Shown piece after piece: positions 54,981 to 64,000 of a stretch of DNA of 64,000 nucleotides. The stretch comes from Trissonchulus latispiculum (Eukaryota > Nematoda > Enoplea > Enoplida > Ironidae), in contig JASAND010004162.1 in NCBI GenBank assembly GCA_030248195.1, positions 1-64,000 of the forward strand. Reading direction: 5' to 3'. The notes beneath the pieces were generated by a model. It saw only the letters and a program-made list of their open reading frames with translations. It searched no databases and was not told where the DNA came from. A program made the translations under genes and the position numbers. Position 1 is the stretch's first letter; each line of letters opens with the position of its first letter.

Positions 54981-57900
54981 ATGTCTGATGATTTGAATCA
55001 GTTAGTTGCTATGGCTCAGGATGTGTTAGATCATCAATGTGCCACTTGTGGTAAATCATTCAAAAAGAAGTTCCTGTTGAGGCGTCATGAGCGAACGGTA
55101 CATACCGGTCGTACATGGCCTTGTCATCAATGTGGTAAATGTTTCTCCAGAAAGGATAGTTTGGAGCGGCATCTGCGGATCCATGAAAGAAAAAGGCCTA
55201 GGCAAGAAGATGCTGGGATATCTAAAAAGCCTTATCTGGATCCACAAGCTCTAACCGAATCTGATGAAGAGCTGTTAGAGATGCCAATGCCCATAATCGA
55301 TGAACCGGATAATCTGACTGAATCAGACATAGAACTATTGGAAATGCCAATGCCAGAAACGCAGCAATCAGGGTATGATATTAGTCCTACCCAACAAGCA
55401 TTCTACGGTTGGCTGCGGGGTTACAGGATAGAACCAAGGCACTTTGTTGGTGATCTGGAGGTATTTCTTGGTGAGGTTCGGGAACAACTGGTTGGACTTT
55501 TGAATCAACAACGGGATGAGTTGGTGGGACTCAAGTTTTGGCTATGTACGAGGGTTCGTCTACGACGAGCTACGGACAAGCTGGAGGTGATGGAGGCACA
55601 CTTTTGCTGTAAAGCAAAAGATGTACAGCTGGGCTCTCCTTTGGAAGAAGAGGTTAGCCATGGGGAAGAGGAAATTAAGAAGCATTTGGAGAGCTTCCTC
55701 AAGATGGGATCCAATTGGGTAGTAGACCAGGTCCTTCACATGGATGTCCAGGTGGCCCGCCATCGTCCTCTTGCTGGTTCCTCCTACAAGCCACTTCCTC
55801 GTTGGATTCAGTCAAAGAAGGCTGTTGTCAACGTACAAAACAGCGACAATTTATGCTTCCTCTGGAGTGTTTTGGCTTCATTGCACCCAGTTGATCATGA
55901 TCCTCAAAGAGTCACCAAGTACCTTGCCTTCGCAAACGAGCTCAAAACAGAAGGACTGGAAATGCCTATGAAACTGAAGGATGTCTACAAATTTGAACGC
56001 CTCAATTCCATTAGTATAAATGTATTTGGAGTGGAAGACAAATCTTTTCTACCCTTATATCTATCTAAGAATACTTATGATAATCATATTGATCTGCTTC
56101 TGCATGACGGTCACTACTGTTGTATCAAGGATCTTGATCGATTACTGAGTGATCAGCGTGGAGGACATAAGAGGAAGTATTTCTGTCGTAGATGTCTTCT
56201 ACCTCAATACAGTTCACAGAAGCTGAAGGATCACGTGGAGCGGTGCCTTGTCAATAAACCGAGCAAGGTGACAATGCCAACTGATGACACTTTGCAGTTT
56301 AAGAACTATCATCGACGTCTCAGAAGCCCTCTTACTGTGTATGCCGATTTTGAGTGTCTAACTGAGAAATTAGATACATGTCAACCGACTCCGTCTAAGT
56401 CATCCACAACTACTTATCAAAAACACACAGCCTGTGGTTATGGACTTGTTGCTGTCAACCAGTGTTGTGGAGAGTCGACGAAGGTTATTGGAAAACCTTC
56501 GGTCTATCGAGGTCCAGACTGTGTTCCGAAATTTCTTGATGAAATTATTGATATTGCAGAGAGTCATAATATTCTGCTCAATGACCCTGCACCTCTTCAA
56601 CTGACTGAAGATGAAAACAGTTGTTTCAAAGAAACTCAGAATTGCCATCTTTGCGGGAAGATTCTTCAGTGGGACAGGGTACGAGATCATTGTCATCTAT
56701 GTGGGGCATTTCGAGGTGCTGCTCACAATAAATGCAACCAACAACATCGTCTAAACAGAGATATCACTGTTGTTTTCCATAACCTCAGACGATATGATGG
56801 TCATATAATCATGCAGGAAATTGGCAATGTATCAAAAGATAGAAAGCTAAAAATGAATGCTGTTGCCAAGGGAATGGAAGACTATCTTAGTTTTTCTCTG
56901 AAGAAGACGTCTGTGAAAGAAGGAGATGACAGCGATGATGAGTCAGAGGAAGAAAAGTTGATTGGTGGGTATGGTCGGGAGTCTGCATCTTGGAGAATTC
57001 GATTCATAGACAGTTGTCAGTTCCTGATGGCCTCCTTGGATACTTTGGTTGGCAACCTCAAAATCACTCAGTTGCAGATACTTTCTGCAAGCTTCCCTGA
57101 TCCATCCAAGGTGTCCCTATTGACTCGGAAGGGTGTCTACCCATACGATTACATGGACTCTTGGAAACGATTTGATGAAGTTGGACTTCCACAAAAGGAT
57201 GCATTTTACAGTCGTCTAACGGAACAGGACATCTCTGACAGTGACTATGAACATGCCAATGTAGTATGGCAAAACTTTAGTTTACAAACTCTTGGTGCAT
57301 ATCATGACTTGTACCTATTAACTGATGTTTTGTTGCTGGCTGATGTGTTTGAGAACTTTAGAACTTTTTGTCTTCAGCATTACGGCTTGGATCCAATCCA
57401 TTACATAACTTTACCTAGTTTTGGATGGGATGCTTGTCTTAAACTGACAGACGTTAGGCTAGAGCTTCTCAAAGACAGCGATCAGTATATGTATTTTGAA
57501 CAGGGAATTCGTGGAGGTGTTTCGATGATTTCTCATCGCTATGCCAAAGCGAATAATCCCTATCTGAACAATTTTGATGATAGCTTGCCTATTTCCTACA
57601 TTATGTATTTAGATGCTAATAATTTGTATGGCTGGGCTATGAGTCAAAAACAACCATGTGCAAATTTCCATTGGCTTTCACATAACGAAATTGACAAAAT
57701 TGATTGGTCCACAATAGATGTGGATGGCGAGGAGGGATATGTTTTGGAAGTTGATTTGGGGTATCCGAAAAACCTTCACCCACTGCACAATGGTTATCCA
57801 CTTGCTCCTGAAAAACTTTTAATCTCTGATGATATGTTGTCACCATACTGTAAACAATTGAAAGCGGATCTCAGTGTTACTAGTGCAAAGGTGCACAAAC

Positions 57901-58868
57901 TTGTACCCAATCTTTTACATAAGCAAAAATACATAATACATTTTCGTAACTTAAAACTTTATTTATCTTTGGGTTTAAAACTGAAGCATGTGCACCGTGT
58001 CCTGGCATTTCGTCAGTCAGCCTGGATGCAAAAGTATATCAACTTTAATACTGAGATGCGCAAAGTAGCTAAGTCTGATTTTGAAAAGAATTTGTTTAAA
58101 TTGCTGAATAATTCTGTGTTTGGAAAAACAATGGAAAATGTCCGTCAATATATTAATGTGGAACTTGTATCTGATCAGGCTCGATTCGCCAAATTGGTAT
58201 CAAATCCTCGTTTTGAGCGGGCAACTGCTTTTAATGAGGACTTGGTAGCAGTTTGTATGAGTCGAGCGACAGTCGAGCTCAACAAACCCATATATGTTGG
58301 GTTTACTGTGCTTGATTTGTCAAAGCTGCTCATGTACGATTTCCATTATAATTATATTGTCCCTAAATATAATGATAAATGTAAATTATTGTTCACTGAT
58401 ACTGATAGTTTATGTTATTTTATTGAGTCTAATGATGTATATAAGGATATGTATACTGATTCCTATTTATTTGACTTTAGTGACTATCCTTCCGATCATT
58501 TTTTGTTTTCCACAACCAATAAAAAGGTAATGGGGAAAATGAAAGATGAGACGAACGGTAGTCCCATTTCTGAGTTTTGTGGTCTGCGGGCTAAAATGTA
58601 CAGTATTTTGTGCGGTGGGGAAGCTAAAAAGAGGGCTAAAGGGGTTAAAAAGTATGTGGTAAAACGTTATCTGAACCATTCTGATTATGTTGAAACTTTG
58701 TTTGATAAATCCCTTCGTCGAAATGTAATGAATATGATCAGAAGCGATAAGCACCAACTATTCACTTTAACTTCTAACAAAATTAGCTTGTCAGCTTTTG
58801 ATGATAAGCGTTACATTTTGGATGATGGGATTAGTAGTTTGTCATATGGTCATTGTGATGTTGTTTAG
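54981..58868 (+). CDS. Protein-primed-type family-B DNA polymerase with zinc fingers and endonuclease VII-like insert (1295 aa)
   Basis: Intact single exon. Two C2H2 fingers: C20/C23/H36/H41 and C48/C51/H64/H68. Residues 284-450 match the pre-exonuclease part common to animal-genome virus-like polymerases (NSDNLCFLWSVLASLHP; SISINVFG; CRRCL). 3'-5' exonuclease: YADFEC (D456, E458), FHN-RRYD (N601, D606), YLLTD (Y778, D782). Between Exo I and Exo II lies an endonuclease VII/HNH-like zinc site (CHLC 555-558, DHCH 569-572, H582, C585). Polymerase motifs: A DANNLYG (D878), B KLLNNSVFG (K1040-G1048), C TDTDS (D1140, D1142). All catalytic residues are present. By family it would replicate a linear, protein-capped DNA, as in Maverick/adintovirus-type elements. 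No capsid, ATPase, protease or integrase is nearby. Confidence 0.9.
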   Translation: MSDDLNQLVAMAQDVLDHQCATCGKSFKKKFLLRRHERTVHTGRTWPCHQCGKCFSRKDSLERHLRIHERKRPRQEDAGISKKPYLDPQALTESDEELLEMPMPIIDEPDNLTESDIELLEMPMPETQQSGYDISPTQQAFYGWLRGYRIEPRHFVGDLEVFLGEVREQLVGLLNQQRDELVGLKFWLCTRVRLRRATDKLEVMEAHFCCKAKDVQLGSPLEEEVSHGEEEIKKHLESFLKMGSNWVVDQVLHMDVQVARHRPLAGSSYKPLPRWIQSKKAVVNVQNSDNLCFLWSVLASLHPVDHDPQRVTKYLAFANELKTEGLEMPMKLKDVYKFERLNSISINVFGVEDKSFLPLYLSKNTYDNHIDLLLHDGHYCCIKDLDRLLSDQRGGHKRKYFCRRCLLPQYSSQKLKDHVERCLVNKPSKVTMPTDDTLQFKNYHRRLRSPLTVYADFECLTEKLDTCQPTPSKSSTTTYQKHTACGYGLVAVNQCCGESTKVIGKPSVYRGPDCVPKFLDEIIDIAESHNILLNDPAPLQLTEDENSCFKETQNCHLCGKILQWDRVRDHCHLCGAFRGAAHNKCNQQHRLNRDITVVFHNLRRYDGHIIMQEIGNVSKDRKLKMNAVAKGMEDYLSFSLKKTSVKEGDDSDDESEEEKLIGGYGRESASWRIRFIDSCQFLMASLDTLVGNLKITQLQILSASFPDPSKVSLLTRKGVYPYDYMDSWKRFDEVGLPQKDAFYSRLTEQDISDSDYEHANVVWQNFSLQTLGAYHDLYLLTDVLLLADVFENFRTFCLQHYGLDPIHYITLPSFGWDACLKLTDVRLELLKDSDQYMYFEQGIRGGVSMISHRYAKANNPYLNNFDDSLPISYIMYLDANNLYGWAMSQKQPCANFHWLSHNEIDKIDWSTIDVDGEEGYVLEVDLGYPKNLHPLHNGYPLAPEKLLISDDMLSPYCKQLKADLSVTSAKVHKLVPNLLHKQKYIIHFRNLKLYLSLGLKLKHVHRVLAFRQSAWMQKYINFNTEMRKVAKSDFEKNLFKLLNNSVFGKTMENVRQYINVELVSDQARFAKLVSNPRFERATAFNEDLVAVCMSRATVELNKPIYVGFTVLDLSKLLMYDFHYNYIVPKYNDKCKLLFTDTDSLCYFIESNDVYKDMYTDSYLFDFSDYPSDHFLFSTTNKKVMGKMKDETNGSPISEFCGLRAKMYSILCGGEAKKRAKGVKKYVVKRYLNHSDYVETLFDKSLRRNVMNMIRSDKHQLFTLTSNKISLSAFDDKRYILDDGISSLSYGHCDVV

Positions 58869-58880
58869 TTTGTTGTTGTC

Positions 58881-58917
58881 AATAAAGAAACACCAACGAG
58901 TTTGCCTTTTTTTTATT
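58881..58917. terminator. Converging polyadenylation signals
   Basis: AATAAA on plus (58881-58886) serves the polymerase. AATAAA on minus (complement of 58912-58917) serves the 177-aa ORF. The two 3' ends nearly meet. Confidence 0.6.
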
Positions 58918-58974
58918 GAATAAGATAAGTACAACAATCATAGTATATACATTAGCAAGCATAATCAGTAAGTG

Positions 58975-59508
58975 TCATTCACTGTCCATTTCTTCATTCA
59001 GGAAAAATTGTAGCAGTTGATGAGCTCGGTGAGCTGAGCAGTATTTAGCTCCATCTCTTAGCATGTGGTCCGGACAGCAGGTATTGCCTTCGTCATCATG
59101 CATTAGCATGTAGCTGGGAACCCCCAATGTGCCAGCCTCAATAACCCTGATAACATTTCCCCTGGTCATCAACCCAGATCGAATAAGGTTCCACTGGGAA
59201 ATACCCTTGGTTATAACCTTGTCAACATTAGCCTCCTTCAGGATGTTGGAGATGAGGTCCATTGCTTGATCCCAGGTTCGTAGGTGAGGACTGTAATCCC
59301 AGTCGAAACATGATCGCCTGGTGACGTAGTGGATTGACTCCTGTTGATTTGATGTTAGTTTCTTCAGATCGTAGGGAGCTCGGATAAACAAATGATGTAT
59401 ATCCGGCTGATGGGACTTGTGTTGTTGAATCAGAACAGTAACCTCCAACGGAATATCTCCAAGTTTCGGAACACCAATGCAAGCAACAGCAATGAATGCA
59501 GTAGACAT
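58975..59508 (-). CDS. 177-aa protein with C-terminal Cys/His cluster, convergent with polymerase
   Basis: The intact minus-strand frame has a TATA (TATAAATA, complement of 59536-59543) 28 bp before the ATG and an AATAAA 58 bp after the stop. The C-terminal cluster is C144, C145, H148, C157, H160, followed by a helix (RAHQLLQFFL). The middle contains VDKVITKGISQWNLI. From memory, uncharacterised small proteins near similar animal polymerases share an order of an N-terminal strand-rich part, an x-KG-x(3)-W/K region and C-x2/3-H...C-A-x(5)-L-x(2)-W/F-L. I cannot confirm this here. The role may be in replication. I also considered a nuclease-like fold, but no catalytic set is evident. Confidence 0.6.
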   Translation of the reverse strand: MSTAFIAVACIGVPKLGDIPLEVTVLIQQHKSHQPDIHHLFIRAPYDLKKLTSNQQESIHYVTRRSCFDWDYSPHLRTWDQAMDLISNILKEANVDKVITKGISQWNLIRSGLMTRGNVIRVIEAGTLGVPSYMLMHDDEGNTCCPDHMLRDGAKYCSAHRAHQLLQFFLNEEMDSE

Positions 59509-59535
59509 GACTGAAAATTTACCTTTGTGGAGTTG

Positions 59536-59543
59536 TATTTATA
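59536..59543 (-). promoter_or_regulatory. TATA box of the 177-aa ORF
   Basis: Minus-strand TATAAATA, 28 bp upstream of the ATG. Confidence 0.6.
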
Positions 59544-59864
59544 GGTAGGAAAGTAGGTTAACGAAACTGGTTTAAACTGGTTATATTGAATCATTGTATT
59601 GGTATTATGAGGTGTTCCAAGCGCCACAACTATTTTGAATAGTTGAATATGGGTGGTAGAATGCGCAAACAACGCAGTTGACAAATGAAGTAACTTTCAC
59701 ATGAAGCGCCACCAGAACCACTTGCACCACTGCGTCAGAATCGGTATTTTTATACTACTCCCACCCTGAACTTTTTTAATTTGATATGTTGGCTAACGTT
59801 GTGGGGAAAAGTAGGTCTCTCCGACGATGTCGTGCCAACCCGTTCGTAGCCCCCCCCCTTAATT
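59544..59864. other. No gene seen
   Basis: Upstream of the 177-aa ORF. It ends in a repeat block with a C-run (about 59811-59860) that resembles 44362-44416. Confidence 0.4.
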
Positions 59865-60050
59865 AGTAATCCATGATTTCAAGCCTAATAAAAGCAGTAA
59901 TCCTTAAAGCTGCAATCACAAAACCCAGTAATCCACAACACCGGAAACACATAACTCAGTAATCCATGACGCCGCGAAAAGTAAAGGCAGTAATTCATAG
60001 CGCATCGACTCAAAAAGTCAGTAATCCATAAAGCCGATACCAATTTTTTG
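59865..60050. repeat. Six AGTAATCC motifs at exact 31-bp period
   Basis: AGTAAT(C/T)C(A/T) starts at 59865, 59896, 59927, 59958, 59989 and 60020, exactly 31 bp apart. Only about 8-11 bases of each unit are conserved; the other 20 differ. 31 bp is close to three helical turns, so the motifs would lie on one DNA face. TAATCC is the core of K50-class (Bicoid/Otx-like) homeodomain sites. Confidence 0.8.
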
Positions 60051-60895
60051 GGATCATTCAATGTTTCTCGGAATAGTTTTCTTAAAACCATTTTCGCAAG
60101 AATGCACAAACGGTTATGTCAAAAAATGCAAACTACATTGTTGCAAACTTTTCAACTGCAAAAAGCTTATCAATAAGCATTTTGCGTCTTGCGAAGAATT
60201 TAGCCATAATCTATCGTAATCCTCGTTAAACTTACAAAGGCTTAGCTGTTTATCTTTTAAAAAATGGTACACGCTGTTTGTTTATTGATATGATTCCATT
60301 CAATGTTCAAGAATTTAAAGATTCTGTTGACGGAATTGCATTAGCAAAGTTTTTAAACTCAGAATTTTGTTTTCGTCTCGATTTTAAAAATATTTTTTAC
60401 CTTATGGATCAATCCCGAAATTAACAATATTTGTAACGAAACTTTGCAGAATATCCAATTAATTTGGTTGATTTAAATCATATAATTCTTCTAAAAACGT
60501 TTTTCGCAAAGCATACACAAATAGCAATTTGAAATATATATTGCAAAACTACCATTTTTCTAAAATTTTCAACTAACAAGTTGTCTATGAAAATTTACGA
60601 TATATTTAACTTTAATCAATCGTAACCAACGTTAATGCTTCACTGTGTTTGCTTTGAATATTACTGCACCACAATAATACTGAAGTAAGCATCGCATAGA
60701 CGCTTTTTTGTTTATTGATGTATACTGACTTTATTCAAAATTCAAAAATTTACAGATGCAATTTGCACAAGAAATGCATTAGCGCTAGATGCTTTGGTTA
60801 AATTTAACAGATGCCAAATTAATCTTTTTAAACGTTTCCATTCAACGAATAAATCCGTAATTGCAAAACATTCTCCAACTTCTGGGGGGCTCCAA

Positions 60896-62358
60896 CAGGG
60901 TTTTTTTGCGTCCAGATGTGCGCCTGGACGCAAAGTTTCTTATCTAGACGCAATGAAATTTTAATGGGACGCAAGCTAGACGCAACATTATTTCGGGAGA
61001 AAATTCACTTTTGTAAGAGTAAAAACTTTAAATGTTTCCAGTACCAATTTTTCCCGTTTTTCAAAAAATTTCTTCGGGTCCTGGGGGCTCCGCCCCCAGA
61101 CCTCCGGTGTTTCCAAACTTTGTCATGGAATGCCAAGGTGCGAGGTCATGCCTCAATGTTCCTACTCAGTGTTATTTGTTAAGTTGTTGTCCACGGGCAT
61201 CCATATCAGATCTTTTCGAACTCGTACATTTCACTTCAATAAATATATAGATCTTACTAGATGCATAATCGTGAACATTTATATTGTTCTCATTCAACAG
61301 GTCATTCAGGATCAAGATTAGTATATAGTAAAGTAAAACCTCGAAATTAACAAATTTGTAACTGTAGCAAAAGCAGAATATCCAAATTTTTTTGGTTCCT
61401 CCAGAAAATAGTTTTTCGCAAAAAATATACAAATGGCAATTTGAAATAATGCAAAACTACTATTTTTCTAAAATTTTCAAATACAAAAGTCCTATGTACG
61501 TGATTTCACGATGAATTTATTGTAACTAGCGTTAATAGTATATATTTACAAATGTTTTGTGTCACTGTTTTGCCGTTGAATAATGCAGCACGAAGCATAC
61601 ACGCTTCTTTGTTTATTGATACTGACTTATTCAAATCTTACAGATGCAATTAATACAGAAATGCATTAGCGTTAGAAACTTTAGTGAGAAGAGATGTAAC
61701 ATTTGACAAATTAACCTTTTTAAACATTTCCACAACAGATTTAATCCGCTATCTCAAAAAATCTCCAACTTCTGGGGGGCTCCGCCCCCAGACCCCCCGG
61801 TACTCATTTGCAAGTTTGTTATCAAGGATCAGTAGTTCTCAGAGTTTTCGAAACCGAATGTATGTTTTAATGTTTACTACCTTTCTTTTCAATGATATTC
61901 CTAAATATTTCATAATTTTTTAAAACTTTAGTTAGTTTAACTGACATAATGTGTGTCAATAATGTCGAAAATTACTCAAGACATTCATTAGGTGCAACAG
62001 ATGCCAAATAAAATCTTTTTAAACATTTCCACTGCGGATTATTCTATAATTTCAAAAAATTTTTCAACTTATGGGGGGCTCCGCCCCCCAGACCCCCCGC
62101 CGTGTGTCTTGGCGCATCTACATATTCTGCAGGCTATCTTGTAATCGTGCATTACAGTTAAGCAGCCGCTAACTTTCTAAATAGTCTAAATAGCGTTACA
62201 ATGCAGGAATTATCGAAATTTGTATAAATAAAGCAATTTTTGCACTAAAAACACGCTAAAACAAGAATTCCGCCTGGACGCAAAATTGCTTAACGGGACG
62301 CAACTTAAATTTAGCGGGACGCAAGGTTGACGCAAATCCGAAAACCAAAAAAACCCTG
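60896..62358. mobile_element. Inner non-autonomous hAT element (1463 bp) with 8-bp duplication
   Basis: Ends CAGGGTTTTTTTG and CAAAAAAACCCTG are perfect 13-bp inverted repeats. The target duplication GGCTCCAA is present at 60888-60895 and 62359-62366. GACGCAA repeats are sub-terminal at both ends. GC hairpins CTGGGGG-GCTCCG-CCCCCAG lie at 61081, 61772 and 62072. The insertion site is itself one of these hairpins in the outer copy. Confidence 0.9.
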
Positions 62359-62486
62359 GGCTCCAATCCCCAGACCCCATGCCTATTTACAATAACCTTT
62401 TCAGGGACCAACCAGTATATAGGTCTCAGAGTTTTCGAAACAGAATTTATGTTTCAATACATGCTACCTTTCTTCTCTGATATTAA

Positions 62487-62864
62487 CAAGAGTACATAAT
62501 AACTAAGAGTGCGACAAGCGTCACACTCTTAGTTATTAAGGCCGGGGACATCATCTGCACGATAACGGCTAACCCCCTACACAAATTAGACCCCAGTGAC
62601 CCCTCCCACAAATGAGTACCTGGTACACATTTGTGTACCATCACTCGCTTGTACGTTTATGTGTGGCTGGACACTTTTGAGCTTCAACACATAAACATAC
62701 AAGCGAGTGATGGTACACAAATGTGTACCAGGTACTCATTTGTGGGAGGGGTCACTGGGGTCTAATTTGTGTAGGGGGTTAGCCGTTATCGTGCAGATGA
62801 TGGCCCCGGCCTTAATAACTAAGAGTGTGGCGCTTGTCACACTCTTAGTTATTATGTACTCTTG
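62487..62864. mobile_element. Foldback MITE, CAAGAGTACATAATA family, well preserved
   Basis: 378-bp near-perfect palindrome flanked by ATATTAA (62480-62486 and 62865-62871). Inner arms GTACCATCACTCGCTTGTACG and complement, outer arms ACTAAGAGTGYG. It shares the CAAGAGTACATAATA ends with 2522-2911. Confidence 0.85.
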
Positions 62865-63292
62865 ATATTAATGATATTAATTTACGTAATAACTGTTTCA
62901 TTAATTTTTTGAACAATAAAAACCATCGGAATGCACCACTAGTATCAAAAATTAGCCATGATATGCGCTTAAGATACAGTAGATGCCAAATTAATCTTTT
63001 TAAACATTTCCATTACGGATTTTACTGTAATTGAAAAAATTTTTCAACGCCCCCCCGTCATGTATATTGGACACATCTATACGTATCTTGCAATAGTGCA
63101 TTGCTATTAGGCAGGATCAACGTTCTACTTGTCCCATACGATTAATGTTACATACTAAAGAAATTATCGAAATTTTAATAAATAAAACTATTTTTGCACA
63201 AAAAACACGAAAAACAATAATTTTTTCTGGATGCAAAATTTCTTAACGGGACGCAAGGTTGACGCAAAAAATCTGAAAACCAAAAAAACCTG

Positions 63293-63479
63293 TTTCTAAA
63301 GAAACTGAAATCCTAAGGTTCTAAAGGTTTTTCTTGGATTTATTTAGAATTTAGAGCTTAAAATTTCTGATTTCTATTCTTGAATGTTCGAAAATAGAGG
63401 ATATATAATTAAAAAATTTTATTTTCGAATATTTGAAACTTCTTGTGAAAGAAAAATTCCGGATCTTTAACTTTATCCC
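63293..63479. other. No gene seen
   Basis: AT-rich spacer. Confidence 0.4.
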
Positions 63480-64000
63480 CCCTCCCCCAACAGAAGTTGG
63501 TCAACTTCAAAGGCTTATTGAAAGAGATCAACAGAACTTTAGAGTATGATTTATACTTATACATCGTTGGAATGCTCGAGATGTGATCTATTTAATGGTG
63601 TAAGAGTTTTTAGACGATGTTAGATAGGTGTAGTCATACATGAATTTCGGTAAAGTGCAACTTACTACCTTAACAAATTGCATGAAAAGGGAATTAGATA
63701 GTACAAAGTTCTTGAATAAAGAAAATACGGAAAGAATCAAGATAAAACAATAGCAGAAAGCAGAAACCGTAAAATACAAATTGAAATCTGAATTAAGAAT
63801 TCTAGTCTAAATTAATCGCAAACTAAAAGTCTACCTGTTTCCGGTCGGCTTATAGAGAGAGGATTACGATTACCGCCCAACATTTCAATGGTGTAAAGCA
63901 GTTAGCTGTAGCTTGCTGCTATAAAAAGTTAAGCTTAACAAACTATCAGTTACCGCTTTTTGCAATTTTTGGTAGTCTTTTAAGCTTAACTTTTTATAGC
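63480..64000. mobile_element. Foldback MITE of the 51191 family, interrupted and cut by window end
   Basis: The left arm includes GTTGGTCAACTTCAAAGGCTTATTG and ACATCGTTGGAATGCTCGAG. After an unrelated insert-like stretch (about 63604-63875) it resumes at GCTGTAGCTTGCTGCTATAAA. The last 100 bp also hold AGTTAAGCTTAA inverted copies. Confidence 0.45.

Larger units (their letters stand above)
60060..63292. mobile_element. Outer copy of a hAT-like element, interrupted by two insertions
   Basis: Segments 60060-60895, 62367-62486 and 62872-63292 align in order with the inner copy at 60896-62358 (for example ATATCCAA...TTTTTCGCAAA, CTCAGAGTTTTCGAAAC, GGGACGCAAGGTTGACGCAA). It ends CAAAAAAACCTG at 63292. 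The left terminus is not visible. No transposase. It contains internal repeats of TTGTTTATTGAT...GCATTAGC units. Confidence 0.6.

Noticed and set aside
53301..59864. Terminal inverted repeats of a Maverick/adintovirus around the polymerase unit
   Set aside because: I compared the flanks and found no convincing inverted match.
59865..60050. Possible CRISPR array
   Set aside because: The period is regular, but the conserved part is only 8-11 bp, the genome is animal-like and there are no cas genes.

Overview
The window looks like a repeat-dense nuclear region from an invertebrate animal. The basis is GT-AG introns, TATA boxes, AATAAA signals, C2H2 zinc fingers, LTR retroelements with an initiator-tRNA-Met-like primer site, many foldback MITEs and a virus-like protein-primed DNA polymerase. 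The species cannot be named from sequence alone. There is no bacterial operon structure, and I found no rRNA or tRNA gene.

Layout. 1-6320: a gag-only LTR retrotransposon whose left LTR is cut by the window edge. 6331-9110: LTR-like debris, foldback and TTAA-flanked elements, and a second broken gag. 9096-10605: minus-strand remnants, comprising a small coiled-coil ORF and a Penelope-like GIY-YIG tail. 10781-30906: a young tandem segmental duplication of 12.1 kb and 8.0 kb units. Each unit carries a broken tyrosine-recombinase-like gene, a minus-strand exon with 28-residue repeats, a 575-bp foldback element and a GC-rich hAT MITE. 31060-36890: intergenic sequence with MITEs, a hammerhead-like motif, nested palindromes and a solo LTR. 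37223-41333: a cassette with hammerhead-ribozyme-like motifs at both ends in opposite orientation. It contains an intact four-exon gene for a 197-aa chromodomain/chromo-like/RING protein, then the C-terminal remnant of a family-B polymerase. 42532-43070: a 147-bp satellite. 45101-48759: a decayed LTR element. 49229-49905: two more small minus-strand ORFs, one resembling the ORF at 9.1-9.5 kb.

53772-59543 is a compact virus-like unit. An intact 1295-aa protein-primed-type DNA polymerase B carries two zinc fingers and an embedded endonuclease VII-like zinc site. It is divergently transcribed from a small signal-anchor protein across a 174-bp promoter packed with bZIP sites. A 177-aa Cys/His protein is convergent at its 3' end. 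The unit has no capsid, ATPase, protease or integrase gene, so it is at most a partial Maverick/adintovirus-like element. 59865-60050 holds six motifs at exactly 31-bp period. 60060-63292 is a hAT-like element inserted into another copy of its own family, with a third-level MITE.

The main candidates for something new are the chromo-RING gene with its ribozyme-flanked setting beside a polymerase remnant, the four-gene polymerase unit with its bZIP promoter, and the 31-bp phased array.
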